Shown: positions 48,201-61,260, numbered from the stretch's first letter. The stretch: 64,000 nt of DNA from Limanda limanda (GCF_963576545.1 NC_083647.1:8225007-8289006); one strand, 5' to 3'. Notes: generated from the letters alone by a model not told the origin. A program made the numbers and translations.

Positions 48201-49553
48201 TAACTGTCTGCAAATTAGCTGTGACCACCCTTTGCCAAATGTTTGTGTTTTACCTTAGTTTCACTCTCAGGCCTTCGAATTTAACTCTTTACATTTACTT
48301 ATTCAGCGTAAATTCATTAATAGCATCTGTACTTTACGTTTGTGTTACCAATTCAGACCTGATCCCCTTCTATTGGCCCAGGTACAGGTTTAAGAGGCGG
48401 TTAGGAGTTTGTTCCAGTCCGCTGCTTTCTGAGACACAACAGGAGCACAAGGCAGCCCTGAGAGATCTTTATGTTTATCTTCAATCTCACAACACTTCGT
48501 CTTTGCTTAGCGCCTGATATCAGCCCACACTGGTGATAGTGTTTGACTCGCAGCGGGAGTTTTGGCCCATCCTTCCTCTGGGGGAATTCCCCCTGATGAA
48601 AACCTTTGTGTACATGTTTTGATTTAATCCTGGAAACCAAAGCATCAAGTCTCCTTCGGTGGTTTGGGTAATCTGAAGCACTTTTCTCACGACTCATCAA
48701 AAAACTTTCCCAACCTCAGGCGAAAAAAAAAAACACCTGACAAGTTCATTTATCACGTCCGGAATATCTCTCACTGAGGAGGATGTAGACACGCTGCAGA
48801 CAGACGGTTCCTTCTGGCGTCACAGTGTGCGTGAATGTGCGCGCGTACATGTGAACATACATTCCTTCAGGTTGGCTCCCCTCCTCCTACCCAGCCCATT
48901 CCAGGTCCAGAGCTGATTAGGGCTCCTGGAAGTGAGGGGGATTATCACGCTGGGTCAGACTGTACCCCGCTGGTGTGCACGGAGGAATGCAGGCGAATCA
49001 ACCAGCGAGCCCATCAGTCAGCAAGTCAGTCGGTCACGCACAGACTCATCCAGTCAGTCATCTGCCTGTGAGGCGCTCAGCCCAGTCCTCACGAGATTAG
49101 CTTGGCTTTCCATCAACAACCATTACTTCGGGATCTGTGTGTTCTTCTCAACTCTATACGCCCAACAAGCACACACACGTATTCCACGTTATCATATCTA
49201 CGCAGAATGAAAATGTCTTCGCTCCTCTGATGTGTTGATCTGTTCTGTCCATGTGTCAGAGACCAGATACGTTCGAACAGACCCAGGAGAGGAAGATGGT
49301 ATTTTCTTAGGAGGGAGTAAGTCCTCTCAGGGGGGGAGAGGGGTCATGTGTTGCACTCATTCTGGGTTGAGTTACAGCCCCCTAATCAAATTAGTGCAAC
49401 TTAAACATTGAGAGTTGGTTACAACACAAGCTGAGAATGACATCAGGGGGTGAGGAGGAGAGAGGAGCACGACGTCTCTGGGACATTTAGAACGAGCAGC
49501 ACATAGTGTTACTGTTCTCACACACACACTGTTCACAAACACACACACAAACT

Positions 49554-49554
<1 letters not shown>

Positions 49555-49618
<64 letters not shown>
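49555..49618. repeat. CA microsatellite
   Basis: A perfect (CA)n of about 64 bp. The open frames across it (VCVCV and HTHTH) are artefacts. Confidence 0.97.
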
Positions 49619-49619
<1 letters not shown>

Positions 49620-51843
49620 TTAACACACACTGTTACTGTTCACCCTCATTTACAGTTCACACTCACACTTAACCATACAAGCAGATATACTGTATAGTTC
49701 TATCAGTAGTTGTGTAGGTATGTGTATGTGTCACATATATAGTTAAGTGTGTTTCAACTTTAAGAGTAAGAGTGATAAGTTAAAGGGACACTTTACCTAC
49801 CAATTTTAATGTTGTCATTATCTACTCGTTACTATGCCGATGAAGGGATGGGTGGAGTGTTTGAGTCCACGAAACACTTTTTGAGTTTCAATACAATAGA
49901 AGTAACCCAACAGACAAAAAAAAGAAAATGCCTCCATATGGCTCCCGACAATCAAACTTGACTCAGAACAGCATTATTAACTATAATAAATAAAAGGGAG
50001 TACCTGTTAACACTAAAAGAAAACAGTGACAGGGAGGAAAAAATTATGAGATTAGAAAAGTGAATGTAAGGGAAAAAATAGTGTATTATCACAAGTAGGG
50101 AGACCTCCTGAGGGAGAAATTACTGCAAAGGAGTTCACCATGTTTGTTACCAGGTTTGAGGAGGAAAACGTTTCCACTGAGAATACACACATTTTGTTGT
50201 CACTGTCTCCAAAGAAACTTGAATTATACATGCAGTCCCATTCTATCACTGTTGATCAAGTTTGCCATCAGTAAGACAGCAACTGGCGGCTTTTAGTATC
50301 AACATACCAGATACAAGATGTTTTTCATTATGTATCCTTTAATTCTAATATTCCAGAAAACAACATGTTTGTGAACTTTATGACTGAAGACCTTCATCCC
50401 AGCCACATCCCATTCAGTAATGTTAAAATCAGCAGGTCTACTAATGGATCCCGGTTTCCCTAGAGAACAAAAGTGCACTTCTGTAACACATTTATTGTGG
50501 TATGTCCCCAAGTCCTGACCTTAAATCAAACATTTAAACTTTCACAGATTATCAGAACTGAGTATGTTAAATTCAACTGATTCTGCAATTCAACATATTG
50601 ATCAGCTGAGTTCTCTCCATCTCGCTGGCTGTGTGCATCTGAAAGACGAGTAAAACGTTTTTTAGTAAATGTGAGTGTGTTATTTTCCTGTGTGCACAAT
50701 GATTTTATCATTCGCAAACAAGGTTAATATCTGTTGTGTCTACGAGATTAAAACAATATTTACAGAACATTAGGGGATCCATGGAAACCAGTGCGGCATT
50801 ATTTGTTAAATTCTGTTTTGTGATGGTCTCACATGACTTGTCACATCCATGTAACAGAAGTAGCCGAAAGCTGCTTGTTTTGTCTTGGCTGAAGTCTGTT
50901 GCTGTTCAGAATTACTTGGTTCTGTGCCATGTTCTCTGGATATACACTACATGTGATGCAAATTATGACAAATATTACCATTAAAAGTGTGAAAAAATAA
51001 ACAACTGAGCAAAATCGCTATATTTAACCGTTAGAGCAGCGTGAGAACTGAATTTACTTTTAGAAATTGATTGATTAAGGAAAAACCAAAACAATACACT
51101 GAGAGAGGCTAAGAGGACAAAGCTAGATGCAGAGTTGGTAGTGAGTGTATGCTTGGAACCATGAGTGTCCCCTTTGACATTACACTTAATTATTTGATCC
51201 ATTGTTAATATTAAAGTTTTGGTTCGTGCAGCTTTAACATCGGAAATGTAATTGTTCTTATTAAACAAAACAGTGAATGGGATCTTTCAAATAAGAATTC
51301 AGCCCAGACAAACTTGTTATTTGGGATATTATGCTATACATACATACATTGAATTAATGTCCATGTAAGTTTGAGTGCTACATTAGTTTCTTGGATTATA
51401 CACTAACATACTTAATGATCCAAGCAGGTCACCTTTCCAAGCTGTTTTACACATATTGTAACTCCCTGTGCAAACACCTGCACTATAAACTCAGTGGGCT
51501 TGTGTGTCAGAACCAAAAACACTTGCAGGAAGCAATCTCATGACATGTCCCACCCACTGGGGGTGATAAGCCATCGCTCCAGTCCTTTGAGCCCCGGGAT
51601 GCAAAAGCTATTTTGCCTCAGCGGGGCGCCACTTTTCTCCCTTTCATCCGCCACGCTCTGGAAAAAAGAATGACATTCCATTAGAGAGGGGAAAGAATTC
51701 CCCACCTTGGCAAGTGAGAGGTGCAATGCAGAGAGCCAATTGCCTAAATGAAATTCCAGTATGTGATGAGTGGGAAGTGAGAGGCTTGCTGAGGAGCAAG
51801 GAGTGTGCAGCTGCAGGCGAGTGTCCTGTCCAAAGCCCAATCA

Positions 51844-51846
<3 letters not shown>

Positions 51847-51924
<78 letters not shown>
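51847..51924. repeat. CT microsatellite
   Basis: A perfect (CT)n of about 78 bp. Confidence 0.97.
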
Positions 51925-51925
<1 letters not shown>

Positions 51926-52012
51926 ATAGACTGATTCATGATCTGAGATCAACTAGATGATGATATACAATTATTATCATTACATTCATTTTGTATCCAC
52001 AGCGACTTCCAC

Positions 52013-52135
52013 CTCTATTAGGGGCATTTCTGGGCTAAGTATCTTTCCCGAGGACATTTCGTGATGCAGATGGGAAAGACTGGGATCGAACCAGCAACCT
52101 TCTGGTTGGAGGAGACCACTCTACCCCCCAGATAC
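52013..52135 (-). mobile_element. tRNA-derived SINE-like fragment
   Basis: On the minus strand it reads GGGGGGTAGAGTGGTCTCC, resembling a pol III A box, and then GCTGGTTCGATCCCAG, a good B box. The body that follows has CGGGAAAGATACTTAGCC-type sequence. It is not a tRNA gene: no cloverleaf can be folded. Confidence 0.5.
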
Positions 52136-53193
52136 AGATCAAAATAGGATATATGCTTTAGTCTCAGTTGAACAGCAGATTTTATAGGCAGTTTGATAGT
52201 CTCTTGACTTGTATTGCCAGCCTGCATCTAGCTTTACACATCTACAGCACAAATATAGTAAGATCCCTCCAAAGTCAGCCAAGAAGATTTCTTCAAACAA
52301 CAGCCTGGACCTTTGGCTGTCCGTAAAGGGAAGGGAAACTCTGCTGCAGATATGGAAAGAACCCAGAGGAAATGCAGGAGTGTGCATGTTTGTGCCTGTG
52401 TATTCATGTCTGGATCTCCCAGGAATCGACCTATTACTCTGTGTAAGGTAGTTCTCTTGTTGTCAGGGTGATAATGTCTTTTCCTGCCTGGCTAGAAGTT
52501 GAAGACTCTTTTATCTGTGCAGCCACTGGAAACCTCATTTCCTGGTCCAGTTTTGTTTCCAGAGTCTCAATCCACCCACGGGCCCAGCTGCCAGCGCCGG
52601 CCCTGCAGGGAGAGGCGTAGATGACCGAGGGAGGGACGAGGGACGAGAAAAGAAAGGATGAAGATGTCTCTGGAGAAGCAGAGATAAACAGGAACAAATG
52701 TTGTCAAGTTTGGTCCAAAATAGACTGATCGATGTTAATATGCAAATATAGATCAAAGACGACAAATTCTCAGAGCTGAGAGATAATTTCCCACGCATCA
52801 CACGTGTACATGCGGAGAGCGGGTCGTGGGTTTGTGTACCAGACAGTCCATGTGAATAACAGTCTGAAGCAGGCGTCTCCTGTGGCTAATATTACTCACA
52901 TTGCAGACCTCACTCTCCAGACATTTCACAGCTGCTATTTGTTTGTCGACACTTCCTTCAGAGACAGCGCTGTCTCTCAGGTCAAGAGCTTGCAGAAAAT
53001 TATACAAAGCAAAACTAGACGAAGGGTGGTGTAACGATCTGAGCACACGGACCAAAGCCCTTTTGCATTCAAGACATTACCACATTCTGTTTTGTTAACA
53101 GTGAAAAAAGGTCACTGCACCATGTGTCAACAAAGGTCCCATTGGTCCCCAAATGTGTGCATGTGCAAAATGCTAAGACAGTTGAGTCATGCT

Positions 53194-54362
53194 TAGGGTT
53201 GCCAACCGTCCCTTGAAAAATGGAATCGTCCCGTATTTAGAAACAAAGCACCCGTCCCGTATTGAGCTGAAAAAGGACGCACTTTGTCCTGTATTACTGT
53301 GAGATTTAAAGAATGGTCAGTAAAATGCCAATGGAAAATGAATAACAGGGCGCTTTATATGAACATTTTTCGGTAAACTGGTTCCCAGGCAATGTCCTGC
53401 TCTGGGATCAATGGGCTGACAGCATATTCACACACGAGTACGATGATACAGAATACGCTCATCCCATTGGTCGAGGAGGTACTGTTGCTCGCGGAGAAGA
53501 TAGAACGGTACCGCTTCAAGCAGCTTTACAACTCGTACTCCTCCAAGAAAAAAGCAGAAAAGGATGCAAAAATACCGGGAGGAATGAGAAAAAGCAAACA
53601 CCTGGGTGGAAAATGTGCGCGAAAATATTTATAAAGCGCACTGTACGGTGTGCCGGCGCACTAAAAACTAAAACTAAAAATATGCACTATTTCAGGATGG
53701 ATGTTCTGCTTTCTATCTATTGTTTTATAGAGAGGAGAGGCGGTGGACTAGTGGCAGAAACTTGGACTATGGTCAGAAAAGGTCTCTGGTTCGTCTCTGG
53801 TTCGACTCCACAGAGAAACAACAAATAGACGAACCTGGATTGATCTGTCCAAAAATCCAAGAGGATTCTCCCTACCCTGTCTAGTGCCCCTGAGCAAGGC
53901 ACCTTACTCCCCCAGCATCTGCCCGTACACGGCTGCTCACTGCTCTGTGTGTCCTGCACCAGATGGGTTAAAAGCAGAGGTTAAATTTCCCTCCTTGCAT
54001 GAGTGTGCTTGTGCATGTCTGTGCATGTGTTTGGGACAAATAAATGTATCCTAATCTTAATCTAATGTATACAGTTTAAAGTTAAGCAAGACAGGTTTCT
54101 GTTTAAGAAAGATTCTTATGTTATTCAATTAATTTAGTTTAATATTAAAGTGAATTGCTGGATAATAATTTGTTTTCCATGTGTTCATGTCACTCAAAAA
54201 TATGCATCTAGTTCAATTCAGGGTCAAATAGTTAAAAAATCGTTTCACTCAAAAAAAAAGGGGCTAAAAAAATTCCCCACGCCAGGAAGACTGAAGGCAA
54301 CCGGGTCGGCCGGCCCTCTCAATGAGGAGTCCCTATTTTTTTTCAGGGAGTTGGCAACCCTA
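53194..54362. mobile_element. hAT-like element (1,169 bp) with 8-bp target duplication
   Basis: The ends TAGGGTTGCCAACCGTCCC and, inverted, TAGGGTTGCCAACTCCCTG are clear inverted repeats. GTCATGCT flanks both sides (53186-53193 and 54363-54370), the 8-bp duplication expected of hAT elements. A SINE sits inside it. The frame at 53392-53634 is not recognisable as transposase. Confidence 0.8.
53733..54065 (+). mobile_element. tRNA-derived SINE nested in the hAT-like element
   Basis: The 5' part reads GAGGCGGTGGACTAGTGGC (A-box region) and then CTGGTTCGACTCCA (B box at 53799-53810). A body follows with CCTGAGCAAGGCACCTTACTCCC, and the tail is ACAAATAAATGTATCCTAATC. This is the standard layout of a teleost tRNA-derived SINE with a LINE-like tail. 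A short internal duplication (CTCTGGTTCG twice) precedes the B box. Confidence 0.7.
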
Positions 54363-54879
54363 GTCATGCTTGCTGCTGCTTTGTGCCAGTTGTAGGTTAT
54401 AAGGCAACGCTTGCAGTTCTACTTGCGACGAGTGCCTAATCTATAGCTGAGCACTTCAGGGAGTGCATCCTTCAGAGGACTCGGTCCAAGCTCTTCCCAT
54501 CGTCAGCTACTTTAAGCTGTAGCATTTACTGCTGTTTGGCCACTCACATGTTTAACTCTTTAGCTATGTCACCAGCGTGCGATGAATCCTGGGACAGTTT
54601 GATTTCAGAGGGATCCACCCGGTAGATCTTTGATTGCATGGGACTGGAAGGACACATTTGTCAACCGTTTGTAAAATGGAACGACCAAGTTATGATCTGT
54701 CTTCAAATGCAGCCTCGTAAGGATGTGTCCCCCTGAACTGGGACTTAGTTTATGCGAATTAAGAAACTCATAATGGAGCTTTGAGTAAAATGGTAACGTC
54801 AGCATGCTAACGTCCTCAAGATTAACAGGTGCAGTACGTTGAGCATTGACGAGTAGTTCAGGGAAGTAGCATGCTAGCA

Positions 54880-55330
54880 TTCACCAATTACTCTAACGCG
54901 AATGTTTGGGTTTCCATTATAAACCAAAATATTTAACCTGATCAATAAAATAAAGTTTACACTGTCATCAAGAAAGCTGTTTCTAGTCATCCTGAATGTT
55001 TGTATCTTACCATAATTCATGGCAGTCCAAGAGTTAGAGACTTTTGACTCAGAATGTCAAACATGGAAAAAATAGAAAAATTGGAGGGTCGTCTGGGAAC
55101 ATTGAATATCTGTGCAACAGTTTATGACAATCCATGATGACTTTGGGGGTCTTCACAGGATGAATTAACATTTTACCTTTGAGTTTGGATGGTGCTGTAC
55201 AAAGTCAGGAGATCACCAAAGATAGTAGTGTTTACTTTCTGGGGAACATGAATGTCTATACAAAACTTTACTGGCAATTCACACGATAGAGATATTTCAG
55301 TCCTGAGCTGCCACGATAAAAAGTCCTAAA
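54880..55330. repeat. Degraded dispersed fish repeat
   Basis: Phrases such as 'ACCATAATTCATGGCAGTCCAAGAGTTAGAGA' and 'AACATGAATGTCTATACAAAACTTTACTGGCAATTCACACGATAGAGATATTTCAGTC' match a very common teleost repeat. The ends are approximate. Confidence 0.5.
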
Positions 55331-55504
55331 ATCCAATATCAAAGGCAGGTGCTAGAAGTGCTATTGTAGGAGAGATGACCAAATAAATAAGAAGAGATCT
55401 TAGATGGATGTGATCACTACAAACACGGGTAACATCTTTCAGATTCATCTCATCTGTAAGTCAGTGCAGGGCACCTGAAAAAAGAAAAAGCACCAACATG
55501 TAGG

Positions 55505-58500
55505 ACTGTAATTCAAATGTGGCTTATTTATTTATTATTACTGTTGAGAGGCATACATTACAGTGCAAACCATTCTTTGGCAAACGTACAAATACAATAC
55601 AAATGTCATGACACGTACTACTATATCCACATTGACCACTGGTTGAGGGACAGTGTGGGTAAAGCATGTTCAGTCTTGCAGAGCAGTGCATTCCATTGAC
55701 ACTTGGGGAGTTTGAGGGGAAATGAAAAAGAGAGAGGGAATCATGATGAAAACAGAAAACAAAGAAAAGGAACTAATACAACAGATGAATGAAGCTCAGG
55801 AGAGCTCACAGTGCTTTGGCAGCCAAAGCTTGGGCCAAAAACGCATTTAGCCGGTTACAGAGACAGAAAGACAAAGACCCACACACACACTCATTCATTC
55901 ATAGGGTTTATCAAATGGTGTGAAATAACTAGATTCAGTAAAACATAAAACACTGGAGTTGTTGGACAAGCCACGGTCAGAGAGAAAGAGACACAACTGT
56001 AAACACACAGTTTGATGTACAAACCTGTCCAGTATATTCAAACATAGGATATGATACCAGATAATATACCAGTGCGACTGCAAGCCCCATAATCCACCTG
56101 GAATCCTGAATGGAACATTCCAGAGGGTATTATTTCTGTTTAGTGACAGATGCTTGCCCAGGACGTTACCACATAAAGAAAACAATGGAAAGGAACACTG
56201 CAGCTGCTTCCTCACAATTAGGAGCGAAGCAAAACAGAGTAACAACAAGAAACATGACGTGTTGCACGTGGGAGCCAGTGCATGGGGTACAGTGAGGGTC
56301 GTCTGTGTTCATGTACAGTACCTGCAAAGAACCAGTTGACAGGAGTTGGTGGAAAACATCTGTCTCACAACGGCGACAAGGTGAAATTGTCTTTTGATTG
56401 ACACTATGGAGATACCAGTGATGGGGTGAATGCAACTGTCTGACTGAGAGCCTCTGGACTGCGGACTTTCTCCGGCTGGCTCCATAAAATAAGTCTGCAG
56501 AAAGTCTGGAGGACCCGATGTGAGAACACAGCAGGAGATCCCATGAGCAAGTGGTTGGGATTGATGACGATTCTAACACGAAGATGCAAAAATGAAAAAA
56601 GAAACCCTAACAAACAAAACAAAAACAAATATCTCGGGATGAGAAAGTGGTGGCGTACACGTAGAAAACCACCACGATGTCAAAGATGTGGATGTGATGT
56701 AAACACGTGATCTCTGCAGCAGAATGAACACGTTACATCCTCTCTGCCTGCTGCACCCCCCCCCACGCCTCAACACTCCAGACGTGTCCGTTGCTGTAGT
56801 TGAGTCTGGGTGGAGAACCTCCTGCTGCGTGGTTCACATGTGAAAGACAAACTCCCGAGAAAGTCCAGACCCTGTTCTACGGCCATCCTCTGGAGGTCAT
56901 GTCTGAAATGGGCTTATATCCCGATGATCGGCAGCTATCCCCCAGCTGTACCCTCGCCCCCCCCCTCTCATATGGCTTCCATTACAGCGGAATGACGGTC
57001 GGAGAGTGACGTCACCCTGGTATGAAAAAATCTTCAACATGCAAAGAAACAAGAGCAGGACAAAGAATTCCTGACCTACATCAACACTGACGGCGATTCT
57101 CACAGGCGGAAACGCACATGAGTAAAAACTGATAAAGTGAGGAAGGGGGGGCAGAGTGGACGCTCGACAGAGAAGGCAGGCAAGCGTGTCCTTGTGTAAA
57201 CCGGGGCTAGAGAGCTGAAGAGAAGAACAGTCATGGCAACAGTCCTTCAGTTGTGTGAGTGTGAGTGTGTGAGTGTGTGAGTGTGAGTGGACTTACACTG
57301 AATAAACATGAATAAAAACAACAGATATGAGCAGGTCAGTGAGAGAATACTGCTGTGGTAGAGTCTGCAGTACCAAAGGCTAAAATCCTGACCTCGTTAC
57401 AACATTCATACAATAAGTTTCATAGATATGTTATTTTAAGAAGTTACTAAATCATACATTTGGCTTAAAGAACGACGCAGAAATACTGGGACAGAAATAC
57501 TGGGACAAAGGTCACAACATGACAGTGGTAAAAAAAAATAAAAAAAAATTGGATATTCTTCTCACTGCTTTCTGAAAGCAAAATGAAACTTGAAAAAGGA
57601 GCACAACAGTGCAAGAGCTGGGTTAGAGAGTCCTGCGGCGGGGGGGGGGGGGGGGGGCGCCTCCTCGCTCAAGTTCAGGACAGGCCAGCGGAGACATTAA
57701 CAAGGTGTCCATGGAGAGAGGAGCAGTAATCAGTAGACATTTTTTCTTTTTCCTTTTGCATTATAAACATTTTTGCAGGGCTTCACATTATCTTCATATA
57801 TGCAATTTTTATACAAAAAAGGGGGAGAGAAAAAAAATAAAAAAACATATTCATAAAATATATCAAAGCACCGTGGATTAAAAAGATGAAGAAACTCTAT
57901 TCATAAAAAAGTCTTTTAGTTGGAGTAAAACAATCCTCTCAATCGTTATCATTACAAGGCGTATACTGAGTATATAAAAGTTGCTTTGCATACAAAAGAC
58001 AATACTTTGAAGGTTTGAATTTAGTGATTAAATCGTTATTAAAAAATCTATAATGGGGGAAAATAGCACCAAGTTTTCGGCATCTCTAACCTGAGAATAT
58101 TTTTTTGTGATACAACATAATTGTCGCCGCCTTTCAAACTACTTCCCTTTCCTGCTCCTCCACGGCAACCGGCCCTGCGCTCCGTTGCCGGGTGTCGGTC
58201 ACCGGAGAGAGAGCGCCATCCCACCGTCTCCGAGCGAGCAGGAGAGATTTGTCCGTCTTGTTTACAATCCACCCATTCATCCATCCACCCATGCATCCAT
58301 CCACCCATCGGTTCAGAGATACATCCATGTAGTGAACACTGTTTTTTATCGCCAGAGGATTTCAAACTGAGCCTCCGGCTGCTGGTCCTGGAGGGGGGCA
58401 AAGAGCCAAATGGGGGGGAAAAGAAAAATCAACCCCTCCACTGATGAAAGAAAAAAAGGATATGAAGTCAAATGAAAAACATGAACTGAGGCTTTTTGGG

Positions 58501-58644
58501 TCTATCGAGGCTGTAAGTGGCTGTGGAGTAGCACACCTTCAAGAGTCTCATCCTCTCTCTGCCGGCTGCGTGGGAGTGTGTGACGCTCAGACACTGGAGT
58601 GTGTTTGTCAGAGTGGGCGGGGGGGTTGGGGGGGGTCCTGAGTG
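55505..58644 (-). other. pxdn: Probable 3' UTR of pxdn
   Basis: From the peroxidasin stop at 58645 down to the first clear minus-strand AATAAA cluster (55527-55536) there is 3.1 kb with no other gene or obvious intact repeat. It contains simple sequence: (GTGTGAGT)n near 57255-57290, a G run of about 18 at 57639-57656, and CATC repeats near 58266-58310. A long 3' UTR is usual for peroxidasin genes. The end is inferred from the signal only. Confidence 0.45.
55527..55536 (-). terminator. Probable polyadenylation signal cluster of pxdn
   Basis: TTTATTTATT on the plus strand gives two overlapping AATAAA signals on the minus strand. Confidence 0.4.
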
Positions 58645-58791
58645 TTAGTTGTTGTTGTTGAAGTCCGCTTCCTGTTGCTTCTCAACGTCTGCGTGATCGA
58701 GGCAAACAGGGCAGCAGGCGCCTTTTAACTTGACGGGCCGTTTGCACTCGACTGGTGGACAAGACTCCACGAAGCAGGTCACCTGGGCATC
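58645..58791 (-). CDS. pxdn: Last coding exon of peroxidasin (end of VWC domain)
   Basis: The acceptor (CCCCCCTCCAG) is just above 58791. The 48 codons plus TAA read [20 protein letters not shown] and go on to CCPVC, then an acidic tail ending in four Asn. The pattern C-x4-CPP-x2-C-x9-CCP-x-C is the second half of a von Willebrand factor C domain. The sequence is nearly the same as the known end of peroxidasin, a secreted haem peroxidase that makes sulfilimine cross-links in collagen IV of basement membranes. Phase 0 matches the preceding exon. Confidence 0.9.
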   Translation of the reverse strand, partial: DAQVTCFVESCPPVECKRPVKLKGACCPVCLDHADVEKQQEADFNNNN

Positions 58792-59146
58792 CTGGAGGGG
58801 GGGAAAGGGCGACAGGTCAATTACCATATAAGAACAGAGTGGATGAAACGTTCATGATCACTGCAGCAGAACTGACCTGCTGCTACGAAATACAGCAACA
58901 AAAAATAAAAGGTACGTCATGTTCACTGTCTTGCCAGATGAGCATGTTCACCTGGCTGTCTCTATTTGAACACTGCCAATCTGATGAGAACTTATTAAAA
59001 CCTGTGTCCATGGCACAAATTTTCAAACCGAGAGTGAATGCAGATTATGTCCTTTCACATTGCAAATGAAAGCCAGATGTGAGTGGGTGTTGGTAAGACA
59101 CAACAAAGAAAAGAAAGACAAGAACAGGAAAAGAGGAACTGAAGGT

Positions 59147-59843
59147 ATCGGGTCCCCAACCTTTTCTGCGCTACGGACCGGTTGGATGTCAGACAATATT
59201 TTCTAGGACTGGCCGCTAAGGTGTGAATACGGAGCCTCACTACGGAGTCCCTCTGGTACGGCCTCTGGTGACATCGGTAGATTTTTTTATTTATTTAACG
59301 AAATTCACAAATTGTTAATACTGCGTGGTAAGTTACCAGCAAGACAGAGACGAACGGATACCACAGCTCCATTACGCGCACGCTGCGCTTCTGTGCGCTT
59401 TGGAGAGTTTTTTTTGTTATTTAAAATAAAACATTTATTTGTTAATTAAAAATAATTCCTACGATGTCACTACAGATATGATGTCGGAAATGGCAACAGA
59501 GTTGTTAGTGCTGTTGTGGCGCTCTCAGGGTATTCTGCCGTGACTTTGATCCACAACACCCGCAGAGTTGTTTTCTCCTTAACCAGACATGCTGGATTCA
59601 CCTGGTTTGTTGACAAATGGGTTCGACAAATACCGTGGTTTATATTCAGCGAAAAAGTGACGTGACCGAGACAAGCGTCTTGACATGCATAAAGCATGAG
59701 TCATAACGGAGAGGATCCAGAGAGAATCCAATTTTTCTAAATAAAACACCGTTTTATTTTGAAAAATGACCGGATAATAGATAAAACAGAAAAAATGTAA
59801 GTTGTTTATTCTTTTTTTGCGGCCCGGTACCAAATGACCACTG
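59147..59843 (-). mobile_element. hAT-family remnant with the end of a transposase
   Basis: The left end has GGGTCCCCAACCTTTTCTGC and the right end, inverted, CAGTGGTCATTTGGTACCGGGCC, the 'CAGTGG..CCCCAACC' type of hAT end. On the minus strand (59470-59600) a frame gives VTAEYPESATTALTTLLPFP then TSYL, matching the C-terminal dimerisation region of hAT (ZBED5-like) transposases (...LLPFxTxYLCE). It stops right after it. This is a short, dead deletion derivative; no clean target duplication is seen. Confidence 0.65.
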
Positions 59844-60248
59844 GTGTAAAGGACAGAGTGAAAAGTATGAGAGGGAGTGGGCAGGACATGCAGCACAGGG
59901 GCAGGGACGGGGACAAAACCTACAAGTCCTGTTACCTCCGAGATAAAAAGAATGTACTAATGAATGACTTCATTATGAGTGTTATGAGTTATTTGTTTGC
60001 AGAGTCTCGTACTTTCGTTTTTGCAACAGAGCCGTAGCTGAAGTGAGTCGCTCAGGACGCGTCTCTGCTGAGGTGCTCGACCACGGCTGAACCCAAACAA
60101 TGAGGTGCTTTGTATCGGAGCATGACGCCACATGACGGGTTCAATCAAACTCTTCTTCCCATTACAAGGCACCTCATTGTGCAACACTCAATGATTACCA
60201 AACCCTTCCACTTACAAGGATGGGAGAAAGTTTTGGGGATACCGAGGG

Positions 60249-60249
<1 letters not shown>

Positions 60250-60319
<70 letters not shown>
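60250..60319. repeat. GA microsatellite
   Basis: A perfect (GA)n of about 70 bp in a pxdn intron; open frames of RERER or SLSLS across it are artefacts. Confidence 0.97.
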
Positions 60320-60322
<3 letters not shown>

Positions 60323-60814
60323 CAAACTGACAGGTGTGTTATCAGATGTGGTGAGCGAAATAAAGTGAGTCGGAAAGATGGCAACAAAGGCTGTGGAGGA
60401 GGGAGATCTGAGGCAGCCAGGTTTGGCACGGGGGGGGGGCTGCTGGAGCCTGTGCCAGCAGTTGGCACAGGGGAAGTGTCAAGAGATAAAGAATGAAAGG
60501 CAGAGAAGTGGCCGGTGCACACAAACACACCGTGGGGAGACACGTGTGCCAGGAGGGAGGGGGGGGGGGGGCTGCCAAGAGCTGCTGGAAGAGGTGCAAC
60601 ACCTCCATGAGCTGCCAGACAGAGAAGCTGGGGCAGTTAAACCAGGCAGGCTGCTCACAGAGGCAGTGCTGATGGGCCGCCATGAGAAACATGGAAATAC
60701 TCAAACAGAATCAGCTTCTCGGGGTGAAAAATGAGAGGATTAAGTATTGAGCATGTGTGTGTGTGTGTGTGTAAAACTATTTGCTCTGAATATTGAGCTA
60801 CATGTTGAACGTAC

Positions 60815-60928
60815 CTGGCATTCACACGTGGTGCAGGAGTCCTTTTTCCACCGCTCTGCATCTGTCCGCTCACGTCCCTCGCTATCAGTGCAGTCAGTCT
60901 TGCTCAGACGGGTTTCAAGTCTTTTAAT
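60815..60928 (-). CDS. pxdn: Internal coding exon of peroxidasin (coiled coil and start of VWC domain)
   Basis: This 38-codon exon has a good acceptor above 60928 and donor CAG|GTACGT. The product starts [13 protein letters not shown], the end of an amphipathic helix, and ends [14 protein letters not shown], the Trp-Lys-Lys-Asp-x-Cys-x2-Cys-x-Cys start of the VWC domain. It enters and leaves in phase 0. It is the usual penultimate coding exon in peroxidasin genes. Confidence 0.9.
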
Positions 60929-61019
60929 CTGTCAAAGGTACAAGGACACAAAACATTAACTCGGAGGAACAGAGAAACGACTTGTTTGTGGTTACGTCGA
61001 CACTCTGGCTCCTTTAATA

Positions 61020-61260
61020 CAGAGATCCTGCAGTGTTGCCTTCAAGAAGACCCAAGAACATCCCCATCTTGAAGAAGTTGTGTAAAAACCAACTCAAGAA
61101 CGCTTTTGGTTTATATGGTCAGAAACTTATTCATATTTATTCAAACATATATTTGAATACGTTTTATAATGTTTATTGTTTGTTTGCTGTTGTGTGCCTT
61201 CAATTTCTTAATTTTAAATTGTAAAGCACTTTGTTACTATGTTTAAAAAGTGCTAATTTT
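61020..61260 (+). mobile_element. L2/CR1-like LINE 3' tail
   Basis: It reads 'AAAACCAACTCAAGAACGCTTTT' and ends 'AAATTGTAAAGCACTTTGTTACTATGTTTAAAAAGTGCT', the usual form of this tail in fish. No intact coding sequence remains. Confidence 0.5.

Larger units (their letters stand above)
48201..53185. other. Intergenic stretch with simple repeats, no gene seen
   Basis: It holds a CA microsatellite, a CT microsatellite, a fish repeat near 49775-49920 (AAAGGGACACTTTACCTACC...AATGTTGTCATTATCTACTC) and a SINE-like segment at 52013-52135. I see no coding exon. Confidence 0.5.
58792..60814 (-). other. Intron between the last two pxdn coding exons
   Basis: This 2.0 kb intron has donor GTACGT at 60809-60814. 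It holds a hAT-derived fragment (about 59147-59843) and a long GA microsatellite (60250-60319). Confidence 0.75.

Noticed and set aside
47920..48228. A 102-codon minus-strand frame
   Set aside because: It lies mostly inside the Harbinger-like element and resembles no transposase.
49372..49697. Open frames over the CA repeat
   Set aside because: Dinucleotide repeats stay open in several frames; there is no unique coding sequence.
52080..52130. A tRNA gene on the minus strand
   Set aside because: A and B boxes are present, but no cloverleaf folds and the surrounding sequence fits a SINE.
58107..58444. Open frames next to the pxdn stop
   Set aside because: They fall in CATC simple sequence of the probable 3' UTR and have no family resemblance.
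60110..60734. Overlapping open frames of 118-132 codons around the GA repeat
   Set aside because: They arise from the microsatellite and low-complexity G-rich sequence inside a pxdn intron.
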